Below are positions 44,693 through 53,517 of a stretch of 64,000 nucleotides of DNA, in pieces. This DNA comes from Caccoplasma intestinavium (GTDB lineage: Bacteria > Bacteroidota > Bacteroidia > Bacteroidales > UBA11471). A program made the translations under genes and the position numbers. Within the stretch, counting starts at the first letter, position 1. Each line of letters begins with the position of its first letter. Below the pieces are notes generated by a model. The model saw only the letters and a list, made by a program, of their open reading frames with translations, searched no databases and was not told where the DNA came from. Location: the NCBI GenBank assembly GCA_018715885.1, contig DVKT01000034.1:1-64000 (forward strand). The letters are read 5' to 3'.

Positions 44693-45589
44693 ATGAAGTT
44701 ATCACAGATGTTCTATTTGGCAAATTGGTTTTTCGGCGCGAGGGTACTGGGGCGCAAAAGACCTTTGCAGACGGTCTTGTTTATATCCGATAAATGCAAT
44801 CTTAAATGCAAACATTGTTCGGTTTATGCCAAAGCCGATCCTCACATCATGACCTACGAAGAGATTCGCGGCGAGTTGGAATATGCCTATCGGCTGGGCT
44901 CCCGTTTTGTCGATTTCGAAGGAGGCGAAGTGATGATATGGCGCGATGGCGATTACCGTATCGATGATGTAATAGATCTTGCTCGTGAAGTTGGCTTTTT
45001 CTCGGCGACGATCACGACCAACGCCCAGTTGCCGTTTCGGGGAAGCCATGCCGATAGTATATGGGTAAGTCTCGACGGTTATGGGAAATATCACGAAATG
45101 ATTCGGGGGGAGGGGACTTTTGCTCGACTTGAAAAAAATATCGCCGAATGCGGACATCCGCATCTCAGTGTAAATATGGTTGTGAATAAATATAACTGGG
45201 AATCGGTTGCCGAGACAATACAATATGTCAAGAACAACCCGGCTATCGAAAGTATTTCCATCAATTTTTATACCCCTTTTCCCGATGCCGAGAATCTTAT
45301 GATAACGAGGGAGCAGCGGGAGGAGGTAATCGATACGGTCATTCGCATGAAACGGGAAGGCTATCCGATCATGAATTCGATATCAGGTCTTAGATTGATG
45401 AAGCATAATCGTTTCAAACGTCGTTGTTGGGTAACGAATTTCATATATGCCGACCATAAGCGGGCCAACTGTGCGGGTGAGGAGCTCGGTATCTGCCGTG
45501 ATTGCGGTTTGTGTATGGCCGGAGAAATGAATGCGGTATTCAATTTCCGTCCCGATACGATTTTGGCCGGCTTGAAGTTGAGACTGTAA
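44693..45589 (+). CDS. Radical SAM protein with C-terminal cysteine cluster
   Basis: 298 aa. The radical SAM [4Fe-4S] motif is SDKCNLKCKHCSVY (CxxxCxxC, about 36-43); GGE-like SAM contact FEGGEVMIW follows. A second cluster of cysteines at the C-terminus (RRCWVTNF, NCAGEELGICRDCGLCMAG) suggests an auxiliary cluster as in SPASM/twitch enzymes. Start at ATG 44693; a TTG two codons earlier overlaps the UbiA stop. Two bases separate it from the UbiA prenyltransferase. The reaction cannot be named; modification of a prenylated quinone-like or lipid product is a context guess. Confidence 0.83.
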   Translation: MKLSQMFYLANWFFGARVLGRKRPLQTVLFISDKCNLKCKHCSVYAKADPHIMTYEEIRGELEYAYRLGSRFVDFEGGEVMIWRDGDYRIDDVIDLAREVGFFSATITTNAQLPFRGSHADSIWVSLDGYGKYHEMIRGEGTFARLEKNIAECGHPHLSVNMVVNKYNWESVAETIQYVKNNPAIESISINFYTPFPDAENLMITREQREEVIDTVIRMKREGYPIMNSISGLRLMKHNRFKRRCWVTNFIYADHKRANCAGEELGICRDCGLCMAGEMNAVFNFRPDTILAGLKLRL

Positions 45590-45746
45590 TATTTCCGGAA
45601 AAATTTTTCTTCTCCGGCCGGTGGTGGGTCCTGTACGGAATATTTTTGCCGTATGGCGGTATGATGTTCCGGTTTTTAATTTTATTAGGGTTTCTGATAT
45701 TATGTTTGCCTTTTTCATTATTTTTGCCACCCTAAAATGATTAAGC

Positions 45747-46883
45747 ATGGAGCCTATAACTATTCGAGAAATATCGGGACGTCGCGCCTTGAAAAAATAT
45801 GTGCAATTCAATATCGATCTTTACAAAGGAAATCCATATAAAGTACCACCTTTGGTGGCCGATGAATTGAATACATTTACTCCGGCAAAGAATCCTGCTT
45901 TTGACTTCTGCGAAGCGGTGCATTTTATGGCTTATGAAGGAAAGAAACCGGTGGGTCGCATTACCGGAATCATCAATCGGAATCTCAACGAAAAGACTGG
46001 GAAAAAAGAGGCTCGTTTCGGGTTTGTGGATTTTGTCGATGATGCGCGAGTGAGCGATGCGCTTTTCGATGCGGTTGAGGAATGGGCTCGTTCGAAGGGT
46101 ATGAATCATCTGGTCGGGCCTATGGGATTTACTGATATGGATCCGGAGGGATTGCTTATCGAGGGTTACGACCAGTTGGGGACGATGGCGACTATTTATA
46201 ATTATCCTTATTATGTCGACCATATTTTACGAAGAGGATTTGAAACGGAATGCGAATGGGTAGAGTTCAAGCTCACGGTTCCTCCTGTTATGTCGGAAAA
46301 ACATGCGCGGATAGCCGAGATTGTCCGACAGAAATATCATTTGCGTAGCGTGATTCGTGAGTATACGAATATCAATGATGTGGCTCGTGATTATGGTCGG
46401 CAGATATTCGAGCTTATCAACGAGGCGTATAAAGATCTATACGGATATTCTACGCTTACTCCACGACAGATCGATCATTATGTAAAAATGTATGTGCCGA
46501 TGGTTCCGTTGGAATATTTGTCGCTCATTGTTAATGAGAAAGATGAATTGGTGGGTGTGGGTATCGCCATGCCGTCGATGAGCCGTGCGTTGCAGAAAGC
46601 GCATGGAAAAATGTTCCCATTCGGGTTTGTTCACTTGCTGAAAGCGTTGAAAGGGAAAAACGACATCGTAGATCTGTTGCTTGTTGCCATACATCCCGAT
46701 TATCAGAATATGGGGGCTAACGCGTTACTTTTCGATGATATTTTACCTTACTTCATCAAGAATGGCGTGAAATATACCGAAACCAATCCGGAGATGGTAA
46801 CCAACAATAAGGTACAACAACAGTGGCAATATTTCGAGCAACAGTTGCATAAGCGCCGTCGCGCTTATGCAAAAGATATTTAG
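45747..46883 (+). CDS. GNAT-like acetyltransferase family protein
   Basis: 378 aa soluble protein. The N-terminal half (ALKKYVQFNIDLYKGNPYKV, ARFGFVDFVDDARVSDALF) and C-terminal half (LLLVAIHPDYQNMGANALLFDD) look like two GNAT folds; the latter contains a degenerate acetyl-CoA loop. Members of this family are common in Bacteroidetes and usually unnamed. The acceptor substrate is unknown. It precedes the TRIC channel gene by 12 bases, same strand. Confidence 0.7.
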   Translation: MEPITIREISGRRALKKYVQFNIDLYKGNPYKVPPLVADELNTFTPAKNPAFDFCEAVHFMAYEGKKPVGRITGIINRNLNEKTGKKEARFGFVDFVDDARVSDALFDAVEEWARSKGMNHLVGPMGFTDMDPEGLLIEGYDQLGTMATIYNYPYYVDHILRRGFETECEWVEFKLTVPPVMSEKHARIAEIVRQKYHLRSVIREYTNINDVARDYGRQIFELINEAYKDLYGYSTLTPRQIDHYVKMYVPMVPLEYLSLIVNEKDELVGVGIAMPSMSRALQKAHGKMFPFGFVHLLKALKGKNDIVDLLLVAIHPDYQNMGANALLFDDILPYFIKNGVKYTETNPEMVTNNKVQQQWQYFEQQLHKRRRAYAKDI

Positions 46884-46895
46884 AATCTTTTCCGT

Positions 46896-47543
46896 ATGCC
46901 GACATTTGTTCAGATACTCGATTTTATCGGTACGTTTGCTTTTGCTATCAGCGGGATACGCTTGGCGTCGGCCAAACGTTTCGATTGGTTCGGTGCGTAT
47001 GTCGTGGGTTTTGTTACCGCTATCGGCGGTGGGACGATACGCGATCTTTTGCTCGATGTTACTCCGGCATGGATGACCGATCCCATGTACCTTATTTGCA
47101 CGGGGTTGGCGTTGGTATGGGTTATCGTTTTCGAGAAAAGACTGGTGCGTCTCGACAATACCTTTTTTATTTTCGATACCATAGGTCTGGCTCTTTTTAC
47201 GGTCGTCGGTGCTGGTAAAAGCCTTGCATTGGGTTATCCTTTCTGGGTGGCAGTTATCATGGGAAGTATTACCGGTGCGGCCGGAGGTGTGATACGCGAT
47301 GTCTTCATCAATGAAATACCGCTGATATTCAGGAAAGAGATATATGCAATGGCATGTGTTGTCGGTGGTGTGTTTTACTGGGTATGCTATCGGTTGGGTA
47401 TGGAGTCGTATGTATGCCAGCTTGTCGGTGGATCGGGTGTGTTCGTTACGCGTATCTTGGCCGTGAAATATAAAATATGTCTGCCTATTCTTGGCGGTAA
47501 AGAGGAGGAAATCCCGACTTCTCCCGATGATGAGCAGCGATAG
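46896..47543 (+). CDS. TRIC-family cation channel protein (YicG/UPF0126)
   Basis: 215 aa with about seven helices arranged as a repeated unit. The glycine-rich motifs GGGTIRDLLLD (about 49-59) and GAAGGVIRDVFINEIPLIF (about 127-145) are the paired repeat signature of the family, which forms trimeric potassium-permeable channels in prokaryotes. Its physiological role in bacteria is poorly known. Likely in one transcript with the GNAT protein. Confidence 0.9.
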   Translation: MPTFVQILDFIGTFAFAISGIRLASAKRFDWFGAYVVGFVTAIGGGTIRDLLLDVTPAWMTDPMYLICTGLALVWVIVFEKRLVRLDNTFFIFDTIGLALFTVVGAGKSLALGYPFWVAVIMGSITGAAGGVIRDVFINEIPLIFRKEIYAMACVVGGVFYWVCYRLGMESYVCQLVGGSGVFVTRILAVKYKICLPILGGKEEEIPTSPDDEQR

Positions 47544-47639
47544 AAATACTTGTCATATCGGGCCGTGCATGCGCGCGAGATGATTCCTGGGTTTTGTCGG
47601 GAAATAATGCTTTTCGAGGTTTGCTGTCGAAACGAGTCT

Positions 47640-48266
47640 TTACCCGAGTCGTTGCAGAAGAGCCGAGAGGTCGGAACGCCAGTCGCTGCCGTTTGCCGGA
47701 CAAAATGTATGGAAACCGAATTCTTCTCCTTTTTTTACATTCGATGCGCCGTCATCGACAAAGAGAGCCTCTTCGGGGCATATTCCGCTATCGTCGATGA
47801 GATGTCGGAAAATCTCGGGAGCCGGTTTGGTATACCCGATTTGATAAGACAGATATAGCCGATCGGCATAGTGGGTGAGTGGTTTCCTTTCGGACGAAAA
47901 TTCCGTGCTGCATGCCCATGACATCACATAGGGATTGGTGTTGCTCAATATCAGAATGCGATACTCCTTTTTCAACTCTTCGAGGTATTTGAGAATGGCC
48001 GGAGGTACTTCTACGAAAAATCCCAACCAAGCTTTTTTTACCTCTTCGAAAGAGAGTTCCCGATTGCAAAGGCGACCCAATTCGGTGCGGAATCCGATTT
48101 CGTCGAGTTTCCCTTCTTCCAGTGCTTGATATATTCCCGATTGGTGGTATTTGTCGAGCCGGGCATCGGCGTCATTCAATCCTATGCGGGTAAATGCGGC
48201 GACAGCCTTGTCGCGGCTTATGGTGGCAATGACGCCGCCGAAATCGAAGATGAGTGTTTTTATCAT
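47640..48266 (-). CDS. HAD-superfamily phosphatase, YihX type
   Basis: 208 aa from ATG 48266 (MIKTLIFDFGGVIAT). Motif I is DFGGV, with the nucleophilic Asp and the FGG variant of YihX/epoxide-hydrolase-like HADs; motif II is ILSNTNPY, the lysine is in YTKPAPEIF, and motif IV is LFVDDGASNV. Helical cap between. Possible substrate is a sugar phosphate such as glucose-1-phosphate, as in YihX; not proven. Convergent with the TRIC gene. Confidence 0.88.
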   Translation of the reverse strand: MIKTLIFDFGGVIATISRDKAVAAFTRIGLNDADARLDKYHQSGIYQALEEGKLDEIGFRTELGRLCNRELSFEEVKKAWLGFFVEVPPAILKYLEELKKEYRILILSNTNPYVMSWACSTEFSSERKPLTHYADRLYLSYQIGYTKPAPEIFRHLIDDSGICPEEALFVDDGASNVKKGEEFGFHTFCPANGSDWRSDLSALLQRLG

Positions 48267-48437
48267 GACAGAGCAGTAAGTCGTAAGACTTTGCAAAGAT
48301 AACGATTAATTGGTAATGACTGAGATGTTACGGTTATTCCGATGGAAATGTCGGACAGATTGTTGGACGATTAATGACCGAAAAATTGATAAAATACATG
48401 GATAGATATATATTTGTGAAGAACTTGAAAGTCGTTC

Positions 48438-48938
48438 ATGAAAAGAATGTTGCCTTTGGCGTTTACGCTGTGTTTGCTTTTGTGCGGTTGTATGTCCCGG
48501 ACGGAAAATAGAGGTGTCGAGAAAATCGGCGGTGCCGATGGCATCACCGGTATCGTTGTGGGGGATTCTCGGGAAAACGATTCGTCTTTGGGCGCTTTTC
48601 GGGTGTGTACCTATGAAGGACCTCTTTATCCCGACACCTTTTGTTACATTTTGACCCTAAAAAGCAGGATATATAGCGGTGATGGTGTTTTTACGCTTTC
48701 TCCTGTCGATAGAGCGGACGAGTCGCTGCCGTCTTATTCGGGACGCCGGTATACACAACGGGGTACTCCCGACGATGTCGATGCCGTGGTATGGCAGCTT
48801 GTGGCGAATGGCGGAGGCCCGATATTCAATTTCCTATATGAGAGCGGCCGTCTTGTTATGTTGAACGATACCTGCGGGAAAATCGACGGGGCGCTTTTCT
48901 GGAGGCGAACGGATATTCGGAAGGGTGTAAGAATATAA
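48438..48938 (+). CDS. Lipoprotein, NlpE-N-like
   Basis: 166 aa. The lipoprotein signal ends at LLCGC with lipidated Cys18. The segment YEGPLYPDTFCYILTLK followed by YTQRGTPDD and VMLNDTCGKID resembles the NlpE N-terminal barrel pattern (YxGxLP...L.L, ending LxLLD..G), but the CxxC of classical NlpE is missing. It may be a small envelope-stress or lipid-binding lipoprotein; the resemblance is weak. The next gene starts directly at its stop. Confidence 0.6.
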   Translation: MKRMLPLAFTLCLLLCGCMSRTENRGVEKIGGADGITGIVVGDSRENDSSLGAFRVCTYEGPLYPDTFCYILTLKSRIYSGDGVFTLSPVDRADESLPSYSGRRYTQRGTPDDVDAVVWQLVANGGGPIFNFLYESGRLVMLNDTCGKIDGALFWRRTDIRKGVRI

Positions 48939-48950
48939 ATGGAGATAGCA

Positions 48951-49616
48951 ATGAATAATACTTTTCATCTTATAGACCGGACAAAGTGGGAACGAGATAT
49001 TTATTTCGATTATTACTATAATCGTATCAAGTGCCGGTACACGTTAAATGCGAATATCGATATAACCGAATTGGCGGCATATCGCAAGCATCGTGGTTTG
49101 AAATTCTTTCCTACGATGCTTTATGTGATTATGAGGGTTGTGAATGCGAATAAGGAGTTCCGTATGGATTTCGACAGTAACAATAGGTTGGGTTATTGGG
49201 AAGAAGTTGTTCCGAGCTATACGGTATTCCACGATGAGACCAAGACGTTTACCGATGTGTGGAGTGAGTATGATAGAGATTTCTCGACGTTTTACGACAC
49301 GGTTTTGCGGGATATGGAAACGTACGGAGGTATAACAGGAGTCATTAAGGCACGTCCCGGTCAGCCTCGCAATTTTTGTCCTGTGTCTTGCCTGCCGTGG
49401 TTGAGTTACACGGCCTTTGCCCAAGATACTTATGTCGAGAATTCGCTTCTGTTTCCATTGATTAAGTTCGGAAAATATTTCGAGCGGGACGGCCGTTTGT
49501 TACTGCCGTTTTCCGTATCGGTGCATCATGCGGTGGCCGACGGATACCATACTTGCAAACTCATCAATGACGTGCAGGAAATGGTGGCCGATCCGTCGGC
49601 ATGGTTCAATTTTTGA
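48951..49616 (+). CDS. Chloramphenicol acetyltransferase-like protein
   Basis: 221 aa from ATG 48951, which has GGAG upstream and matches the usual CAT N-terminus; an ATG at 48939, directly after the previous stop, would add four residues. The trimeric CAT fold is recognisable: FHLIDRTKWERDIYFDYY, FFPTMLYVIMRVVNANKEFR, and the catalytic histidine motif SVSVHHAVADGYHTC (HHxxxDG). Chromosomal CAT-like genes in Bacteroidetes often have unknown acyl acceptors; antibiotic resistance cannot be concluded. Coupled to the lipoprotein gene. Confidence 0.85.
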   Translation: MNNTFHLIDRTKWERDIYFDYYYNRIKCRYTLNANIDITELAAYRKHRGLKFFPTMLYVIMRVVNANKEFRMDFDSNNRLGYWEEVVPSYTVFHDETKTFTDVWSEYDRDFSTFYDTVLRDMETYGGITGVIKARPGQPRNFCPVSCLPWLSYTAFAQDTYVENSLLFPLIKFGKYFERDGRLLLPFSVSVHHAVADGYHTCKLINDVQEMVADPSAWFNF

Positions 49617-49634
49617 GTTTTGTGTAGTTCCCGC

Positions 49635-50171
49635 TTATCTGTCGATGCCGTCTCGTGAAAGTACGCCTTGTGTGTAATAGTGTTTGACCTCCTGCATCTC
49701 CGTTACGAGATCGGCTTTGTCGATGAGGCATTGCGGGGCGTATCGGCCGGTTATGACGACCTCGATCTGTGGGGCGCGATTGTTCAGAGCGTCGATGACA
49801 TCTTCGCAAGAAAGCAATCCGAAATAAAGGGCGATGGTCAGTTCGTCGAGAATGATTATGTCGTACGCTCCGGTACTGAGCAATGACGAGCAATGCCGCA
49901 GTCCCTCTCGGGCCATTTCTACATCGATGGCTTCGGGATCTTTGTCAATGAAACAACCGCGACCGAATTGTTCGATGCGAATATGTCCCCACAGGGAATT
50001 TGTACCGTTGAAAAGCGTTTCGATTTTTGTTTCGTTGTAACACATCGATTTTACGAATTGTCCTACAAAAACGTTCTTTCCTGCACATAAAGCTCTTACG
50101 GCCAGCCCGAAAGCGGCTGTGGTTTTCCCTTTTCCGTTGCCTGTATAAAGATGAATGAATCCTTGTTCCAT
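49635..50171 (-). CDS. cobO: Cob(I)yrinic acid a,c-diamide adenosyltransferase
   Basis: 178 aa, CobO/BtuR family: adds the adenosyl group from ATP to cobalt in corrinoids, making coenzyme B12. The P-loop is LYTGNGKGKTTAAFGLAVRA (start at residue 8), with FVGQFVKSM and DIIILDELTIALYFGLL (Walker B) also conserved. No other cobalamin gene is near and no B12 riboswitch is seen upstream. It is divergent from the Dph6-like gene, with 75 bases between starts. Confidence 0.93.
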   Translation of the reverse strand: MEQGFIHLYTGNGKGKTTAAFGLAVRALCAGKNVFVGQFVKSMCYNETKIETLFNGTNSLWGHIRIEQFGRGCFIDKDPEAIDVEMAREGLRHCSSLLSTGAYDIIILDELTIALYFGLLSCEDVIDALNNRAPQIEVVITGRYAPQCLIDKADLVTEMQEVKHYYTQGVLSRDGIDR

Positions 50172-50246
50172 GTAGGCAAATATAAGATATTTTTCGGAAT
50201 ATCGGAATCATGGAATTTGGAGAGGAAGTACTATCTTTGCCGTTAT

Positions 50247-50975
50247 ATGGAAGTATCGGATAAGCAGGACGGAAAGGTCAGCGCTGTTTTGAATTGGAGC
50301 GGCGGGAAAGATTCTGCTCACGCTTTGTGGCGGGTGATGCAGGAAGGAACGTATAGGGTCGATGCGTTGCTTACGACGGTCAATCGCTCGACACGGAAGT
50401 CGACCATGCACGATATTCCGCTGCCGTTGCTCGAAGCACAAGCCGAGAGGATAGGGATTCCGTTATATATCGTGGATTTGACACCCTCGGGCGATATGGC
50501 CGATTATTCCGAGGCGATGAGCCGTGCCGTCGGTCATTTCAAGGCGCAAGGTATAACGCATTTTATTTTCGGCGATATTTTCCTGCATGATGTGCGCCGT
50601 TATCGAGAGGAACAGCTTGCGCCTTATGGTATCGAAGTGATCGAGCCGCTTTGGGGTGCGGAATCGCCCGAAGTGATGGACGGTTTTCTTGCCACGGGAT
50701 TGAGGTGTGTTGTGGTTACTACGATGTACGACGGTTTGGGGCCTTCTGTCATCGGTAGGGAGGTAGATGCGGCATTTGTGGCATCGTTACCGTCAGGTGT
50801 TGATCCGAATGGTGAAAACGGTGAATATCATACCTTTTGTTATGACGGGCCGATTTTTTCGTCTCCCGTGCCGTTTGTTTTGGGAAGTCCGTCGACGAGA
50901 AGTTACGATATTTCTTTCGATGACGGAACGATTCGTAGGTATACTTACTGTTTTGCCGATCTCGGTGTAAAATGA
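50247..50975 (+). CDS. Dph6-like ATP pyrophosphatase (diphthine--ammonia ligase family)
   Basis: 242 aa from ATG 50247; the longer frame to 50151 overlaps cobO antisense. N-type PP-loop is LNWSGGKDSAHALWR (about 15-29), and HDIPLPLLEAQAERIGIPLY, GDIFLHDVRRYRE and GENGEYHTFCYDGP follow, as in Dph6/MJ0570. Eukaryotic Dph6 amidates diphthine; bacteria lack diphthamide, so the bacterial role is unknown. A TATCTTTG -7 box (50232-50239) ends only eight bases before the ATG. Confidence 0.87.
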   Translation: MEVSDKQDGKVSAVLNWSGGKDSAHALWRVMQEGTYRVDALLTTVNRSTRKSTMHDIPLPLLEAQAERIGIPLYIVDLTPSGDMADYSEAMSRAVGHFKAQGITHFIFGDIFLHDVRRYREEQLAPYGIEVIEPLWGAESPEVMDGFLATGLRCVVVTTMYDGLGPSVIGREVDAAFVASLPSGVDPNGENGEYHTFCYDGPIFSSPVPFVLGSPSTRSYDISFDDGTIRRYTYCFADLGVK

Positions 50976-51038
50976 TGAACCGGAAAATATTTCGGGACGG
51001 AATATTCTTTGCCGAAGTGTATTCTGTCTCAGAAAAAG

Positions 51039-51070
51039 TTGCAAGCATAACCCGGAATCGATTACCTTTG
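51039..51070 (+). promoter_or_regulatory. mntP promoter
   Basis: TTG (51039-51041), 21 bases, TACCTTTG (51063-51070); about 80 bases of leader before the mntP start. No yybP-ykoY manganese riboswitch was recognised in that leader. Confidence 0.65.
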
Positions 51071-51151
51071 TCTCGCTTTGCCGAAAGAATGTCGGCAGAT
51101 TTTTTTCGACCGAATGCCTGTCGGTCAGATACACTGCATTATTGACACATT

Positions 51152-51724
51152 ATGACTGGAATTGAAACTTGGGCTTTGGCTTTGGGGTTGTCGATGGATT
51201 GCTTCGCTGTTTCGATAACAAGCGGCATCATTTGGGGGCGGGTCCGGTGGAAGCCTATGCTTTTAATGGCGTTCTTTTTCGGACTTTTTCAGGCTCTCAA
51301 CCCGTTTTTCGGTTGGTTGGGGACTCGTTATTTTCGTTACCTGATAGAGAGCGTCGACCATTGGATCGCTTTTGCCATTCTCGGCTTTTTGGGCATACGC
51401 ATGATCATGGAATCGTTCAAGGATGAGGAAGAGAAACACTTCAATCCGGCCAGTCTCAAAGTGATTTTGGCTATGGCAGTTGCTACCAGTATCGACGCTT
51501 TGGCCGTCGGTATTTCGTTTGTGTGTATGGGTATGAACGATTGGAGTGATTTATCGTACCCTTTGGCGGTAATCGGATTGGTTTCGTTCATCATGTCTCT
51601 TGTCGGAGTGTTTTTGGGAGTCCGGTGTGGTCGTTACGCCAAAAAGATCCATGCCGACCTTTTAGGGGGAATCATACTCTTTGCCATCGGAGTGAAGGTG
51701 CTTATCGAACATCTCTCGGCATGA
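51152..51724 (+). CDS. mntP: Manganese efflux pump MntP
   Basis: 190 aa, six helices in two three-helix repeats. Conserved acidic residues within helices are seen in LALGLSMDCFAVSITSG and AVATSIDALAVGISF, which line the Mn2+ path in MntP. It exports Mn2+ across the inner membrane. A single gene with its own promoter; a terminator follows at 51809. Confidence 0.92.
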   Translation: MTGIETWALALGLSMDCFAVSITSGIIWGRVRWKPMLLMAFFFGLFQALNPFFGWLGTRYFRYLIESVDHWIAFAILGFLGIRMIMESFKDEEEKHFNPASLKVILAMAVATSIDALAVGISFVCMGMNDWSDLSYPLAVIGLVSFIMSLVGVFLGVRCGRYAKKIHADLLGGIILFAIGVKVLIEHLSA

Positions 51725-51808
51725 TGGCTGTATATACTTGATTAACAGAAGTTTTTTTTAAGAAATAAGATTTTGTTTGGAATGTATCGAAGCAGTCCGA
51801 ATGAAAAT

Positions 51809-51847
51809 AAAAAAACAAAGCACCAATTTGTCGGTGCTTTGTTTTTC
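51809..51847. terminator. Bidirectional terminator between mntP and tRNA-Leu
   Basis: AAAACAAAGCACC / GGTGCTTTGTTTT 13-bp stem with loop AATTTGTC, with A and T tracts on either side. Confidence 0.88.
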
Positions 51848-51856
51848 TTATTGTTG

Positions 51857-51940
51857 TACCCAGAGCCGGGATCGAACCGGCATGGAAGTGAATCCACTGG
51901 TGTTTGAGACCAGCGCGTCTACCGATTCCGCCATCTGGGC
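51857..51940 (-). tRNA. tRNA-Leu (anticodon CAA)
   Basis: 84-nt class II tRNA with long variable arm: acceptor GCCCAGA/TCTGGGT, anticodon stem CTGGT/ACCAG with loop CTCAAAC (anticodon CAA, reads TTG), T-arm CCGG-TTCGATC-CCGG, discriminator A. CCA not encoded. Confidence 0.95.
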
Positions 51941-52288
51941 GCGGTAAAGCGATGCAAAGGTAATGATTCTTTTATAATCTGCAAATGTTTTTGCGTTTTT
52001 TTATTTCTCGCTTTTATTTTTCGGGGGAGGCCGGTCGGTTATCTGTCAGTTTTTGGTTGGTTGTTTTGCTTTTCTTGTCGAGGCGGATATGTATTTGTAT
52101 CCGGAAAAGCTGCCGATTATGATGTGTATTGTGCGATAAAAGTTTGTTACCGATATTTTTTGCCGGGAAAATAGGGTGTACGATCTATCGAAAAGGTTGT
52201 TTTTTTACCAAAAAAATTCTTTCTGCGGGAGAGGGTGCAAAAATAAAGTAGTATATTAGCCGTATCAACTTTGATATAAATTTCTGGT
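51941..52288. other. Gap between tRNA-Leu and manC
   Basis: AT-rich, no gene seen. It holds the tRNA-Leu promoter at its left end. Before manC the sequence TATCAACTTTG (52262-52272) is near a -7 box, but spacing is off, so the manC promoter is not assigned. Confidence 0.5.
51955..51985 (-). promoter_or_regulatory. tRNA-Leu promoter
   Basis: Minus strand TTTG (51982-51985), 19 bases, TACCTTTG (51955-51962), 14 bases before the tRNA: exact consensus. Confidence 0.85.
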
Positions 52289-53368
52289 ATGGGAAAGAAT
52301 CGATATTGTGTGATTATGGCTGGTGGGGTTGGCAGTCGTTTTTGGCCGTTCAGCCGTGCCGACCGGCCTAAGCAGTTTCTTGATCTTTTTGGCATGGGGC
52401 GTTCGCTGTTGCGAATGGCTTATGACCGTTTTGCAACGGTAGTGCCTCGTGAGAATATCTTTATTTCTACGCATGAGCAGTATGTCGATTTGGTGATGGA
52501 GCAGTTGCCCGAAGTGCCCCGTGAACGTATTTTGGCCGAGGTGCAGCGACGCAATACGGCTCCGTGCGTGGCATGGGCGGCTTACCATATCCGGGCCATC
52601 GATCCCGATGCCACGATGATCGTCTCTCCGGCCGACCATCTGATTCTACGGGAAGAAGTGTTCCGTGATGCCATATTGCAAGGAATGGATTTTGTAGAGG
52701 GACTTCCCTCTCTGCTTACTTTGGGCGTGAAGCCTACGCGGGCAGAGACGGGATATGGATATATCCAGATCGGCGACGAGTCGAAAGGTGCTATCCGGTC
52801 GGTAAAAACATTTACCGAGAAGCCCAATCGCGAGCTGGCCCAAGTTTTTGTCGACAGCGGTGAGTTTTTTTGGAATACGGGTATTTTCATTTGGAAAGCC
52901 GGGTCGATTATCGAGGCGATCAAGCAGTATTTACCAGAGGTTTCTATCCGTTTCGAGGCTTGCTCAGATAGTTTCGGCCGTCCCGGGAGCGAACAGGTCG
53001 TACAGAAACAGTTGGCGGCCTGTCCCAATATCTCGATCGATGTAGGTATAATGGAAAAAGCGACCAATGTGTATGTCCTTTGTACCGACTTCGGGTGGAG
53101 CGATGTGGGCACATGGGGCTCTTTATATGCGTTGTCGCAGAAAGATACCTGTGAGAATGTGGTGTTGCACGGGCGTGCCACATGTTACGACAGTCATAGA
53201 AACATCGTGTCGACTTCGGAAAAAAAACTGGTTATTCTCGATGGTTTGCAAGATTACATCGTTACTGACTCTGAGAATGTGTTGCTCATCTGCCGTAAGA
53301 GCGAGGAGCAGCGTATACGCCAGTTTGTCAATGATGCCAAGACCCGTTTCGGAAATGAATATACATAG
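52289..53368 (+). CDS. manC: Mannose-1-phosphate guanylyltransferase
   Basis: 359 aa. It makes GDP-mannose from GTP and mannose-1-phosphate, precursor for GDP-fucose and surface glycans. The nucleotidyltransferase signature is MAGGVGSRFWPFSRADRPKQFL (about 10-31), then SPADHLIL, KPTRAETGYGYIQIG, FTEKPN, NTGIFIWKA, and TDFGWSDVGTWGSLYAL. It lacks the C-terminal isomerase domain of bifunctional ManC/AlgA, as is usual for this shorter type. Confidence 0.94.
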   Translation: MGKNRYCVIMAGGVGSRFWPFSRADRPKQFLDLFGMGRSLLRMAYDRFATVVPRENIFISTHEQYVDLVMEQLPEVPRERILAEVQRRNTAPCVAWAAYHIRAIDPDATMIVSPADHLILREEVFRDAILQGMDFVEGLPSLLTLGVKPTRAETGYGYIQIGDESKGAIRSVKTFTEKPNRELAQVFVDSGEFFWNTGIFIWKAGSIIEAIKQYLPEVSIRFEACSDSFGRPGSEQVVQKQLAACPNISIDVGIMEKATNVYVLCTDFGWSDVGTWGSLYALSQKDTCENVVLHGRATCYDSHRNIVSTSEKKLVILDGLQDYIVTDSENVLLICRKSEEQRIRQFVNDAKTRFGNEYT

Positions 53369-53393
53369 AAAAATATCTGATAGGAGGGACTAT

Positions 53394-53427
53394 CGAGCGG
53401 GAACGTTGCGAGCGTTCCCGCTTTTTT
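53394..53427 (+). terminator. Terminator of manC
   Basis: AGCGGGAACG / CGTTCCCGCT perfect 10-bp stem followed by six T residues. Confidence 0.88.
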
Positions 53428-53517
53428 GTTTCGAGATGTTATTATAAGTAATCTCCCGGCTAAACAATTTTGTGATGAGTGATGTTCCTAAGAAACAACT
53501 GTTTAAGATGTCGGGAT

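Noticed and set aside
48951..49616. Chloramphenicol resistance gene
   Set aside because: The CAT fold and active histidine are present, but no mobile context or resistance-specific sequence can be shown.
50172..50246. Cobalamin riboswitch before cobO
   Set aside because: The gap is only 75 bases and is shared with a divergent promoter; no B12-box seen.
50976..51151. Manganese riboswitch before mntP
   Set aside because: The leader has no recognisable yybP-ykoY core; only a promoter is supported.
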